From NCBI GenBank assembly GCA_947623455.1, contig OX392541.1, forward strand, positions 8,126,719 to 8,190,718: a stretch of 64,000 nucleotides of DNA, read 5' to 3'. Shown here piece by piece: positions 1 through 12,757 of this stretch. Position numbers and translations under genes: made by a program. Under the pieces are notes generated by a model. That model did no database searches, was not told where the DNA came from, and was given only the letters and a program-made list of their open reading frames with translations. Numbering within the stretch: the first letter of the stretch is position 1; every line of letters starts with the position of its first letter. The DNA comes from Mimachlamys varia. Taxonomy: Eukaryota; Mollusca; Bivalvia; Pectinida; Pectinidae.

Positions 1-3000
1 CAGACTACGTTACCATTGTCTTCGGATTTTAATAAATCTTCAACATTGTATCTTTTGCATGCAACCCATGCTATAAATAGATAGTCCATTTTAATCATCA
101 TGCTTTCTTGGAAGTGTTTATCATAAGGAAATATTGATCAACGTCAGATTAACAAAAAGAAAAATGTCTTTTTCAAATAATTTAAAATTCAATTTAAACT
201 TAAGTTATTCATCCGATTCACATTCAAAGTATAATACTCAGGCAATCGTTTTGTTTTGTGCATTATAAACTTAACAGTCTATCAATATTATTTCGTTAAT
301 GATTTTCATGCTGGGAAGAAATATCAAACCAATATAAACCTATTCCTAATTACAGTGTATCATTCTAATAATGTATGACAATATAAAAGATGATGACCAT
401 ATAATGTAAGCTCTCTGTGTACGTTGTTATCCAATGTAAGTTCTCTGTGTACATTGTTATGCAATGTAAGTTGATAAATGGAGTATTTTCTCATTGAAAA
501 TGAAGGGGTAGAGGTAACTTAAATTTATTTTTTAAATTAAATAAAAATTTTAAGACGTTTTACATCTATAATTAATAAGAAAACACTGTTTTTGTCAATT
601 CTGCAAACAGTCATAAATATTTTATCACAAATCTTAAAGATATTGAATGAAATTGTTTTGCATTTGGCCAAAACAGCATTTTTCACATAAATCACATGTT
701 TTGCTCATTTTGGTATCTCTGACCGCGCATAGCACAAAAACGAGTTCACTACCATATATTTCTTTTTGCATTTTCTATGCAATAAACTCCCTTTTCAAAA
801 ACGTACATCATAAAAAAGTACATGTAAGTCGTCAGAAAATTTAAACTTTTCACACGAGAAGATCCTTAAGTTAATGCTACACAAAATACTGCTAACTAAA
901 ATAAATCAAGTAACATTGCTTATACAAAGATACGTTACAACGGGTGGTGTCGTGTGTGTGTTGCCGGGGAGGATAATGTATTGGCATTAATGGCATGGTC
1001 ACTTACCGGAAGTGTGGTATATAATGGACAATAATTGACGTGTAGCAATAATAGAAATACACCCAATACATGATTCATATATACCATTCCCGTGTAGCAG
1101 ACAGAGTTTCATTACGGCTGTACTTTAGTAGCGAGCGAACACATTCCTGGTGTTGTTTGTTATATATCAGATCATATCAGATAAGTGGTGTGTGTTCCAT
1201 GTTCGACGTTTTTATTTGCAATTACTGTTAATGTTCTTATTTTGGAGTTCTCAAATTTTATGGCATAACCGAACAAATTAGCGCCATGACAAATTTGCGT
1301 ACGTGTACGTATATAAAGCAATACACTATACAGGAAGTTGAAATCCCGCAATCATAATTCAGCGGAATGTTTCCATCGCGAAAATCGCTTGATTAAAGTT
1401 ACAGCTTAAATAAGTACGTTTATAGCACCATTCGCCTTAAATAATAGCATTTAAACATTTGACCACAAATCTGTTTACAATATTGCATGGTGTCTCATTA
1501 CTGGACGTCTTCAAATCATTGTCTGGGGATCGGCCCTTCATTTTAAGTATTTTTATATTGCTGTATAATTTTACTTTATCGACTACTTGGGACTTATTTT
1601 GAGTGTCAGGGGATGCAGTATTTGTATTGTGATCCAATGCTATTTTATCGGCAAGCTGGGCAGGTTTTAATTTAGTTTTATCACCAATAGAAAGCGATCA
1701 CGACCATCAAACAAGATACGTTACTTTGGACCTAATCTTGATTTGTTTGTGCGATTCCATATGTAATTGTCTTTGAAAGTATATAATCTTATCGGCTGCT
1801 TAATTCTTGTTCCTGATTTTTGGAGTGTTCCCAGGTGAGGTGTAATACGAATGACCTTGAGACAGCACTGCGAGAACGAGGTTTCGTGTTATCCGACATA
1901 AATGCCCTGGAGACATGCTATATATTCCAACAACTGTTTTCAAACCCTTTAATGTGAGTTTGATAGCTCGCCATAAAATATACCAGCCTCCGGTTATTCG
2001 TAGAGTCTGCCTACAGAGCAGAGTCTAGTGTATGACAGCATCAAAGGCGAATGGCGTGGCCACGAGGAAGTCTCAAAATCTCGGATGTTTTAATAGAAGT
2101 TGACTTCTTTACAAGCGAAGTATACATACAGGGTCTAGCAGGTTTGCTCGGAAGTGATTTTTTTAATAAAACATGACATTTCAACAAAATGATAATATTC
2201 ATGTTTGAGGAAGCTATAAGTATATTCAGAGTTTATTCATGGTTTTCTGTATAAGGACGGACAGGAAACGCAAACAATAGCATGAACAGTACCTCTCGAT
2301 GAATTAATCTTGAAAGAATTCTGTTGCGTGAAGATGCATAGGTATGTAGCGGACGAGCTATTGCCTACCCCCTCCGACAGCATGCTTGAAAATAGATCCT
2401 TTAAAACTGCACTTTGGTCGATGTCTATTTTTACAGAGTTGAGTCTTTAATTTGTTATGGTAGTCGTCCGCTACAGACCGTATGCCAATATTTATGTATA
2501 TTGGCTGCTATTGAACTGTCAGGAAAAGTGTGGTCTGGCGTCACGCGGTTATTGTGAATTTTAACTCGATATCCGTATACAGATGGACCATACGGCTCGA
2601 CGGCCAGACACAAGGCTTCTACAGGCTTATACAAACAGTAAGTTTTGGCGAACACTATCGTATTCATTCAAATCACCTTAAGGATGCGGACGTGATCCCT
2701 CCACTGACCTACTTCTGAGATACGTGTGATTTGCGATGCAATTTTGATTTTGATAGGATACAACATCTCCCATTCCTACGTAATGGTTTGCTCCGTTCTT
2801 CGAATCTTTTTACTCAATGTTTGGTAAATTTATGAATGCAAAACAATATTGTTCAGTCCTGAGATCCAATGTCATTCTGGTGTTGTTAAGGAAAGGGTAC
2901 AAATCGTTACACTTTTCCATGGTGAATTTTGCACAAATAGAATATAATGTTTTGATAGAGCAGAAATATTGCGGATTTATCTGAAAATAAGCATTCTGAA

Positions 3001-4000
3001 AGAACGATTTAAAAGATGTTTCACGTATAAATGCAGCGATAGATTTTTTTTCAGCTAATGCAATTGCAATTTCATGACGTAACGTATTACAAAGAAATGA
3101 CGTCACTATTCCGAAAATCGGAGAATCACACCGTGAAATTGCCTAAAAGTCGTTTGATAGATTGTTACCTTCTTATTCTGATAAGAATATAATAATTGAA
3201 TGACATAAATCATGTATTTACACACGTGATGTTTTAATACGTAGTAGTGACATCATATAATTAAGGGTTGTATGATGACGTATGGTACTACGGTCACATT
3301 ATATCAACCGTGGCGGTTCAGTAATCACGATATGCTATCGGGCTATATAATGATAATCATCCTCTTGTCCACAACCCTACGCATTGTGAAATTAATCTGA
3401 CTTCGTATAAAAATGCCGTTAACGCACCTCACATAGGATTCGCCTAATGTAGAGCTCTGTACCACACGAAATTACATGTGGGAAGTCATATGGTGTGTCA
3501 GAAGGAGAACAGGACTTGGACATTTCCGTCGGTTTAACTGCACGTGCAGGTAGGGTGTACTTGTACGTCATCTCGCGTGCGTGCTTGAAACAATTGTGGT
3601 ATTTCATGGCGTGCATGTCTACTTCAATGTTATCGATAATTACAATGAAATAATATCACACTTCAGTACGTGTGGGTTCCGCAATACCAGCTGATACAAG
3701 ATCCTCTTTTGAATTTAATTTCACTGGTACGAAAACTAGTTATTGGTAATTTACTGTTAAATATTCATCGTTTGCAGCACTTCAATCTGAAGTGTGCATG
3801 AGAAGTTTGGTTATTAATTTATTTAATACACGGAAAATTATCTTGTATTCTTTAAAATATTAACTCATTGTTTATGCAATAAGAATTCAATTCAAAGTTT
3901 ACTTTTACTTTTGTTTTAATTACATTTTTGAACAATCTTTACAGCGTGCTGATTGTACTAAATACACTTTTGTACAAAGTTAACAACATACTGTTTGTGA
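1..4000. other. No gene seen
   Basis: AT-rich DNA with only short ORFs (under 100 codons) of no recognisable family. Apart from the 30-bp duplication at 403-472 I see no repeats or elements. A perfect TGACGTCA lies at 3098-3105. Confidence 0.6.
403..472. repeat. 30-bp tandem duplication, 2.3 units
   Basis: aatgtaagctctctgtgtac recurs at 403 and 433, and a partial copy is at 463. Substitutions are few. Confidence 0.85.
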
Positions 4001-4346
4001 GGGACGGCGGTCTAGTGGTAGAACGCCGGGCTCGTGATCGAGAGGTTGCGAGTCGAGTCCCGTTCACGGCACTTGTGTTGTATCCTTGAATAATATACTT
4101 TACTCTGCTTGTTCCAGTCTACTCAGCTGAAAAAGAGTACGTGGTTGGGCAGTGCTAGAAATTGTAGTATGCTGGCTGTGAGGGCCGAAATGGCAGCACC
4201 GGTCGTATGCTCCCCAGGGAGTTGAGAACGATAATGGCTGGTTACTAAGGCCCTATGACCGCGAACAATAATTTGTGAACCGCTTTGAGACGGCCTTTAA
4301 GATCATGATCAAGCGGTATATAAAAGCCTTGAATTATTATTATTAG
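4001..4346 (+). mobile_element. tRNA-derived SINE, nearly full length
   Basis: The head (4001-4071) is tRNA-like: an A-box-like cggtctagtggtagaac at about 4008-4024 and a B-box-like gagtcgagtcc at about 4050-4060, as in an internal Pol III promoter. A body of about 250 bp follows. The 3' end reads aagcggtatataaaagcc and then a short (ATT)n tail. SINEs with this kind of 3' end and ATT tail are familiar from molluscs. The head is too diverged at B box and stems to be a working tRNA gene. No clear target-site duplication was found. It is alone in the window. Confidence 0.85.
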
Positions 4347-4803
4347 TATAAGTTCGAACTTCAATTTTGTACAATGTAAAGAACATAATGTTCGTAATTA
4401 TTGCATATTTATACAATTTTTACATCTGAATGGTTGTAGAAATTACACGTTTGCACAATGTTTCAAAAGGACAGTTTGTACTTGCTTTCATTTGAACAAC
4501 TTTTATTGACAAAAGGATGAAATATATCGTCAAAAGAATTATGTAGCTGGCAATGACTGTTTGTACTTGTTTTTCGAAACAAGCAACATATAATTTTAAG
4601 ATATTCCTGTGTTACACACAGTCTCTGAACCCCGTGAAGGACGATTAACCTTTTTGACTGACACTTACATAAACGAATGCCATGTAATTTCTTATACAAG
4701 TTTAAGCAGAGGGAGCTTGTTATGTAAGCTAATTACAATGAGCATTCGGCAAAAGCAGAGAATTCAGTATTTGACAATACACCTGGAAGTGTAGAGGGAG
4801 GGC

Positions 4804-4811
4804 TATAAAAG
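4804..4811 (+). promoter_or_regulatory. TATA-box-like site
   Basis: TATAAAAG sits in a purine/G-rich context (ggctataaaaggggggaggg). No ORF of note follows within several hundred bases, so a core promoter is only a possibility. Confidence 0.15.
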
Positions 4812-6012
4812 GGGGGAGGGCAAATGTGACCGTCTTTCAAAGTTAAACATAATTCCATCGCCGATTAAATAAAGAAGATGTTACTTGGCCTAATGTAGGA
4901 GGAGGCGTTCGGTATTGTAGCCACGTGGCGGTGGTTCAGCTTGATTTAGGATGTAACATGAGAAATAAGTTTTATGCACCACGGGAATTTCAACGCGGGT
5001 AAAAAGTGCACATTACGGGCCATAAAATGGTTTGTAAAACAGTCGGACGCTCGCGTGCATCTCACGTGATGATGTGGAACCAGATGGTATCACTAAAATC
5101 CAGATTCAAAAGTTCTTACTCTTAAAATATATATGTGTCTATAAATAGGTTAACTCACTTTTTTTACACCCTGAGACCAGTTGTGGTAACCGAATAGCAT
5201 AGCAAAGAAACGCCAAGCATACCTCATACTTCTTTACAAATACAATATATATACAATGTATATATGTATTACATTTTACCAGTGAAATATCGACAAGTAC
5301 TCATTCTAAAAAATATCCATGTTTAAAATAACACTTTTGCTGATTTGACCAATCAATGCACTGCTTACAAACTAGCATGGGGAAACGTCAAGCTGCCCAT
5401 GTGGTTAAATGTTGGTTAGCTTATATTAACAACACGAACGTCTGATCTCACTTTCCTGGCGTATCATATCTGTTACTAGTACCTATAAACAAGGAACTTT
5501 TCCTATTCATTAAACATCTTCACAACCGTACGTTAACATAACGTCCTTACTTTAGAATACTCAAGTTAACTTAAGTTATCTACCTGTAATTAAATGTTAC
5601 ATTGCTTAAGTGTGTTTGTATATTGTAATATACTGTATACTGTAAATCTACATATATCGCGCAATTTTCGCGCGGAAGCATTCTGCTATATTGTGATTGT
5701 GCTAATTACAGTTGTTGTATATTATTTGCTTTCTACAACAAGTTTTGTCGGATTATTTGCTTAAATTCGATTATGCACTGAAAGTACCACTTTTTTTTTC
5801 ATTTATATTTCTCCTCTAAGAAAACGAACAGAATATAAATGTAAAATTATATCATCAACAGCAAACAATATACCGGTAAGGCATTTCAACTGCTGATTTA
5901 AATCAATCGTCGGCCGTGTGTTTAGACAGTAGCTGACGTTTTTATTTTGACTATCCCGACCTGGGCGATCTCAGCATGGCCTTTAAGTCGGCCTGTTGTA
6001 TAACAGAAGTTT

Positions 6013-6411
6013 TTACGGATCATCACACGTGTAAATCACGTAGAGACGTTGAAGTAAAATTCGTATAAAGCTGCTGATGGTCTTTCGCCCCATAGATGTT
6101 AAATTCTTACGGTAACCCCGTGCCTCGTTCGACGTCATTTCATTGGTGCTCAAAAGTGGGATTAAATTAAGTTTAGGTTGTACAATGTACAACCCACAGG
6201 TACATGAGACTAGGAGAGTGACTCCTATATGGAAGATTTTTGGGGTTCTGACATGCTGCAACCCCGCGCTCGCAATCGATAAATAAAAGTGTTGAACATT
6301 ATAGCTTTTTAGAAAGAGAAATATATAGGGAATAGATGGCAGCTGTTCTTTTTGCTTCATTATGGACCGTTTCGTAACGTGGTCGAGGTGTTTTCTGCCA
6401 CTGAGTTTCAT
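6013..6411 (-). other. Longest non-repetitive ORF (132 codons), unrecognised
   Basis: It starts at the ATG at 6411. The peptide is Lys/Arg-rich at its N-terminus and has one hydrophobic stretch near the middle (FHIGVTLLVSCTCGLYIV). I see no known domain. For a 64-kb AT-rich window, one ORF of this size by chance is only mildly surprising, so it may be noise or a piece of an old element. Confidence 0.15.
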
Positions 6412-9320
6412 ACTTTCTCTCTTTTTCAGTGTCTGATAGTTCAGTTTTTGTGAAATTTAACCGCTTGACATATCAAGCTGTAATTTGGCTAATATTTTCA
6501 TTATGGTTTTAGAAAATTAATAACACCAAAAGAAAATTTGGAACTTTCGTAAATAATTTGTACATAATTATTCATATTTCGCTATATGTTATCTATATAA
6601 AGATGGTTATTCTCCTGGCCACATGTGCCTGTGGTACAACCCATCCGTATGTATACAGAAAGTGGTCATATATACAGATAACAATTCCTCATGCTTTTAT
6701 ATTCTAACTTGATAAATCTGCGTTGACTTTAGGAGTGTAAAGCAAATGAAACGAATGTCAATGTATTTACTCTTTAAAGTGTTGGGATAGCCTGTCGCTA
6801 GATCGGGGCGTTCAGTTCGGGAGCCCGCAGGAGATGAAAACACGGAGTGGCATGTTCAAGGTAATAAAGTGTCAAGATAGTCAACGGAAAACCCGGGGCA
6901 AAATTTCATTATTGCATTCGACCACGTTTCAGTCTAGGGTTATGGGTTTCTGTTGCTATTGTGTGGACGAACCACGAATAATGATGTCAATATGAGTTGA
7001 GCGTTTTCTGAATCCTAATTATTTTGTGAGAGTTATTTGTCTTTTTTAACTAAATTGAAATTGTCTCGCTTAATCAACTCTGTTCTCTCGTGCAAGCCAA
7101 ATCGAATACACGAGAGGCCACAACATCGTGTTGGAGGGTAAATAGTTCTGTTATGGTCGGCTTTTTTTATTGGTCTAACGGTTGTTGGTTAGAAAATGCG
7201 CTGTTTTGGGAAAAGAATGATAGGGGATTGAGAGTTCCCCGGTATTCGTTAACTACTCGGGAAGAAAGCCTACCTCTTGGTTGTATATCAGTACGAAATA
7301 AATGCTAGACTCTCTATTTCCAACTGCTATTAAACTTTTCTATTCTAGTTGACATTTCACCACGTTGATAGACATGTACAGTGAACCCAAGGTCACGCGA
7401 AGTCGTTTGATACGTTTTTAATTCGGTTACCATAGACAATGTTCGGCGTTTTATGGACACGCCATTTCTGTGTCTAGTTCTACAGACCGGCGAACAGGGA
7501 ATCTACTGATCACCAGACGGACGGGCACAATCTGGGTCCGGGTCAGCACAGCATCTAACATCAATCCTTCCAATCGCTCTGCAAACACCCACGGTACATA
7601 TTGTCCGTCCGTGTTTCTGTCTGCTACAATATGGATCTCGCTACCTGGTCAGTATCTGATAGGCACTCATCCCGGTCCTCTCGCAAGCCCGACTGATGTC
7701 GACAACTCGCATTATATCTACGGGCGCCATTTTTTTTCTTTGCATAGTAGACTAACGTCAGCAAAAATAGCGTTTGGCTGTGAAAGTCATTTCATTTGAG
7801 TATATAGGATCAAGTTTGAATACTAAACTTGGTAATTGAAATCGTTTAAGTTTTCAATGTGACTATAATGTTCCATCATTACATATTTAGTTGTGTGTAA
7901 GTTGTTTAAGATTACGTCACAAACTGATGAAAAGGCATCCCCACAAAGTGATAAATTTCCTGGTCTCTCTGGGGATTCCAGAGTGTATGTCTGTCCTGTT
8001 CTAGTGATTAGAATTTTTATCAAAGGATTGGTATTTCTCCATTTTCATCAGAGAGTTGAGAGGGGAAGCAGGTGATTTCTCAGATAAAGCTACACGTACT
8101 GACAACGAAACTTGATAAACTGGTACACAGTGTCATTTAATCGATTAAACTGATATCTTAAAAAGAATGTGACGTCATTTCCGTTGTCTATGTAGTGTAG
8201 CCTGGCTCTGGTTTCTGATATTGTAACAAAGTTTAATCATTGGAATATAAATATTGATTATTATATCGATTTTGTTTTCTACTTTGGTATCACTAACTAA
8301 TCTGAGAAATGACATTTTCGTGCATCTTTTAACGATACAGATTAAAATTATAAAATGCATAATCATGTCAAACAATGGATATAAAATATCCCAATTAATA
8401 TAGTTTAAATAATTTCTTGTTTCATTTTTTTGAAATATCCCATTCAGAAATTGCTTAATGTAAATGTGTCTTTTAGGAACATAGTTAACGTCGTACATGA
8501 GTTACTTGCAGTTTTCAGTACATCCTTACATAAAGTCTAGAGACATTTCATCCGTGACTTTTGACAACACAATCACGACGCATCTTGTTTACGAGACTGA
8601 ATTTCCAATAGACATGATAAACAACACAAACATACTGTGTCATCAATTCGATGTCATCAATTCGTCAAATCAAGACTAGCAGAGTCATCAATTCGAGCCT
8701 GGTTTAAACAGACAGAACACGGCAAAATATTCTGTAAAAAGTGGACGCTTCCACAAAAACAGAAAATTGGGGAGGTTGTTATACTTGACAAGTAGTCAGA
8801 TTTTGAACAAGAAATATAAGGTAGTTGCATGTCATACAGTTACGTGGAGTTATTCCTGACATCTTCTGAGCGCCGACATTTTGAAAGAATTTTTTTCTTT
8901 TTAATTTATGCAGCATAAACCTCAGCACGCATCTCGTTCTCTCGTCCAAACCGCTCATTAGCTGATTTTATTAACGTTTTCATTCCGAAAAATATCAGTT
9001 ATTGCGTTCATATATAAACATTGCGGGGGATCAATATGTCTCAGTGTCTACTTGTGAGAAATTTTCTTTCCTGTGGGATTCGGTATTGAGCTAAGAAAAA
9101 GAATGTTTCCTGAGAAGTTTAGTTTCTTGTCATATTCTTTACTTCCTGAGAGATCCTTGTTAAGGGAGATTCTGTAGTTCTTTGTTCTGCGAGATTAAGT
9201 ATTTTGTGCAATTTGTTTTTCAAAAGATTATGAGTTTCAAAAGATTTGTTTCCGTCGAGATTTTGTTTTCTTGGTGATTTGTTTTTCTGAGACGTTATGC
9301 GTTGTGATAGATTCATTATT

Positions 9321-9439
9321 CTGAGAGATTCAGTTTCCTGAGAAATTCTGTTTTCTGAGAGATTCAGTTTCCTGAGAGATTCTGTTTCCTGAGAGATTCT
9401 GTTTCCTGAGAGATTCTGTTTCTTGGGACATTCTGCTCC
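9321..9439. repeat. 17-bp tandem repeat, 7 units, with a degenerate left extension
   Basis: The unit is ctgagagattctgtttc, starting at 9321, 9338, 9355, 9372, 9389, 9406 and 9423. More diverged copies (for example cctgagaagtttagttt near 9109) extend left to about 9071. Confidence 0.9.
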
Positions 9440-11811
9440 AGCGAAAACGCAAATATCTATTTTTTATACAAATGTAACATCATATCGGAAATCTGGAACG
9501 TATCACAGTGTGTTGATGAATATCATTTTGACGCTATCATAGAAATAGATAAGTAAGGAGGCTTTTAACCTCGGCTGAAATACCGAATTGTTGATGCAGT
9601 AAGTTCCACGTCGTACTTCATGAGTGACATCTGATACTGACATAAAAATATTACGAATGTATTTAAGATAGCAATACATTTATTTCATTGTTTTGCCATT
9701 TTACTACAGTTTATTGTATCAAAGGCTTTGTTTCAGTCATGTTTTGCACTAGTTTAATTGATGTTTAGTTTGACTTCCGATTTTGGTGAAAATTCAATAT
9801 TCTTTTATGGCTGGTTGTTCGACTACACTGCTTAAGATAACGAAAATAAGCTTGAAGTATGTAGTCATCTTGTTAATATAGACTGTGATTATATAAATAC
9901 CGCTTCTTCCCCTCGCACTTACCCCCACCCCCAACATCTCCAGTAGGACAAGAGTAGCAATGATAAGTGATATCAAAAACTGATACTTTACCAGCAGCGT
10001 ACATGCGATTGAGGCAGATTTTCCGGATGTATAAATTCCGGATGTATAGATAGATGTTATTCTACTTAATACACTTAAATAAAACACGAATGTAGAAAAC
10101 AAACACTAATGTGAAATTTCTGTAAAATAAGAAAATCGTATACCGCCGTCAAAGATGTTCGCATTTAGAGTCCACGGATAAGATTTTAAGCAAACATTAT
10201 CCCGAAACACTGAGTTTGGATTTAAAACATCGGTGGCATTTGGAACGAGTCCCACTCATCGCGATATCTGACAGGCAAACAGCGTAAATATACGGCTTGG
10301 TGTTACTCTGTGTGCATTTCTTAAACCGATTGTGTGACACTATAAAGTAGAGCATAATTTACTTTTAAAGCTTTAAAGAGATGCATCTAGCATATCACAG
10401 CGTCTCGGTGAGCTTATGTTTGTTCCGAGTCTGTTAGTCTGCGTCTCTGTTGAGCTTGGCAGATCAATTTTAGCGTTCCTCACTCTACGTTGCGGGCAAT
10501 CATTCTGGTGATGGAGATCTTTATTAATTCGAGTTGACAGCAAGGCAGATAGAGAGGAGTGCTTCTGTTCTTGTTTCCTGGTATTAACAATCTATGTATC
10601 CGTACAGAACGACCCCCTCCCTCCCCTTCCCCGTCCTTCCTCTCCGAAATAGATGTCATTTCCATCTCTACAGCACAAGATAAGGGCTGATTCCATGTTT
10701 TATATTCAGTAGTGCTCCTATCTCCAGCCTATAACAAAGCTGTACCCGTGAGCTAGCATGCGTTAGGAGGTTTATTAACACAATACACAAGCATGTCCGC
10801 GGCATAGCTTTCACTTAACAACAATGTACACCGTTCAATGCTTTCGTGCTGTTCACTTATGAATTATTACAGTTTATGTATTGACATCGAAATGGACTGA
10901 CCATAACAATTTCTTAGTCTAAGTTGCTGAGCTGAAAAACAGCCAACAGTTCCTTTAGATTTTTGAAAAATAAGGTATTTACTTATACTAATGTATCAAG
11001 TCGTTTTAGAATGTTGAATTACAATGTGTATCAGAAATCCTGACAACATTGTGATTATATATATAGCAAAAGTTCAAGAACCTCGCCCTATCACAAAATT
11101 AGCATTTAGGCATTGATTAGAATTTTGCATGAATATGTCCCGTTTCCGAGTACAATAAAGTTACTGAAATGTGATGAGATTCAGTTCGTTTTAAAAACAA
11201 CTGACCAAAGTTAATGACAAATGTATTGAATCCTTCACATTTTATCAAAATTTCATGCTGTTTTACCATGTTTAGATGTAGATTGCATCTCAAACTGAAC
11301 GATGATTCAGATTTGAAAACTATGGGAAAATAAAGCAAACTGCATCTCTTCAGATAAAAAAACAATGTTCACTATTCAAATAAATTTAGAAGATATTTCC
11401 CAGATATTCACAACGTGTTCAATGGGACATGCTACACAATGTGCCTCCATGATCTGATGCTATCGTTATGTTGTGTTTAGCACTCGAAAATACTAATAAA
11501 TTAGATTGCTCTTTATACATGGAATCATTGGAACACGATAGCTCTCGTTCACACTAATGCTGTAATTATACAGTTGTGGTATCTGGTACCGCCACACAGC
11601 ATATCTCGTGTGGAGTAATAGCTATCAGATATTTAGCATTATAGCTACTTAACATCGCTTATAACTAAACTTTTAACATTCCACTCTCCTCTGATAGGAC
11701 GACACGAACTCCACGTGTACTTATTAGATACATATAAATGACAAATTGATAAATCATGTGTATCATATGACACAGATTACAAAACGGGTTTCTAGGAGAA
11801 ACAGCTATGCC

Positions 11812-11840
11812 CGTGTATTCGTTTGCGGCACGAATACACG
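11812..11840. other. 11-bp perfect inverted repeat (hairpin)
   Basis: cgtgtattcgt (11812-11822) and acgaatacacg (11830-11840) flank a 7-base loop. No T-run follows and no gene is nearby. Confidence 0.6.
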
Positions 11841-12680
11841 AGTAACGTGTGTGGGTGTTGTTTGCTTTTTTATGGTGCGCTATTAATTCCAATGTATCAC
11901 ACAATGTCTCGTCGCTCGTTCTACAAATTATCGTTTATGCAACTGGTTAGAAATATGAATAATGAATTTGACCTATTATATTTGAACAATATTCTTTTGA
12001 TGATTTTGCAAAAGGATACACAGATCTTGACTGCTGTCTTATTGAGTCAATCATGATCGCCTTTACATCTATAAGGCTTTTTTTTAGTAAGGTTTTGTTC
12101 TTAAATGTTCAAAGTTGTGAATGTTCGTTTTCTTGAAATCAAGGTTATTTGTGAATCTGAAATGTACATGTAATTTTATAGCTTATTATAGTGTTGTGGA
12201 GAACTTGATTTGACCTTCCGTCATTGCAATGATAGAATTACTGATATGTCAACGACTACGTACCCATACACATCAACATCAACAGTCGGGAATTTGGCTG
12301 TTAGGTCGATAAGCTTCATATCACGGAGGGTTACCAGGCATATAACTATATAGTTTACTTGTTAAGATGGATGTGTCATCCCCAACGCTGGCGCTTCCCT
12401 AATAGGTAAAACCAATTTCCGAATAGTACAGACGGGTATCATCAAGACGCTTCAATGTTCACACTCATTTTTGCAGATTTCATCTTTACGCTTTATTCAA
12501 TTTCTATATAACCTTTCGAAGGAAGAGGTTTTCAGTTTTTCCTAATCACCCGATAAGTTGGGTCGTTATTTATATTTGGTTTTGCCCGGATGATAACCTC
12601 TGGGAGTTACAAGATTACTGATAAAATTGCCTCAATCAACGAGCAACTTCAACGATGAAATCATCAGAATACCATTGCTT

Positions 12681-12757
12681 CATTTACTGCTAGACATGAC
12701 TTATTTACTGCGGGGCTGGATGTATTTACTGCGGGGCTGGATGTATTTACTGCGGGA
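12681..12757. repeat. 21-bp tandem repeat, about 3.7 units
   Basis: Units tatttactgcggggctggat plus g start at 12702 and 12723, with a partial unit at 12744. A diverged unit (catttactgctagacatgac) lies at 12681. Confidence 0.85.

Larger units (their letters stand above)
4347..9070. other. No recognised gene
   Basis: This AT-rich stretch holds the unassigned 132-codon minus ORF at 6013-6411 and a 109-codon plus ORF at 7470-7799 without a recognisable domain. gtcatcaattcg occurs three times near 8639-8693, and a perfect TGACGTCA lies at 8170-8177. Confidence 0.55.

Noticed and set aside
4001..4071. Functional tRNA gene
   Set aside because: The B box and stems are imperfect and a SINE body with an (ATT)n tail follows directly, so it is a SINE head.
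8175..8498. 107-codon minus-strand ORF
   Set aside because: Ile/Asn/Lys/Tyr-rich composition as expected of random AT-rich DNA; no domain and no splice context.
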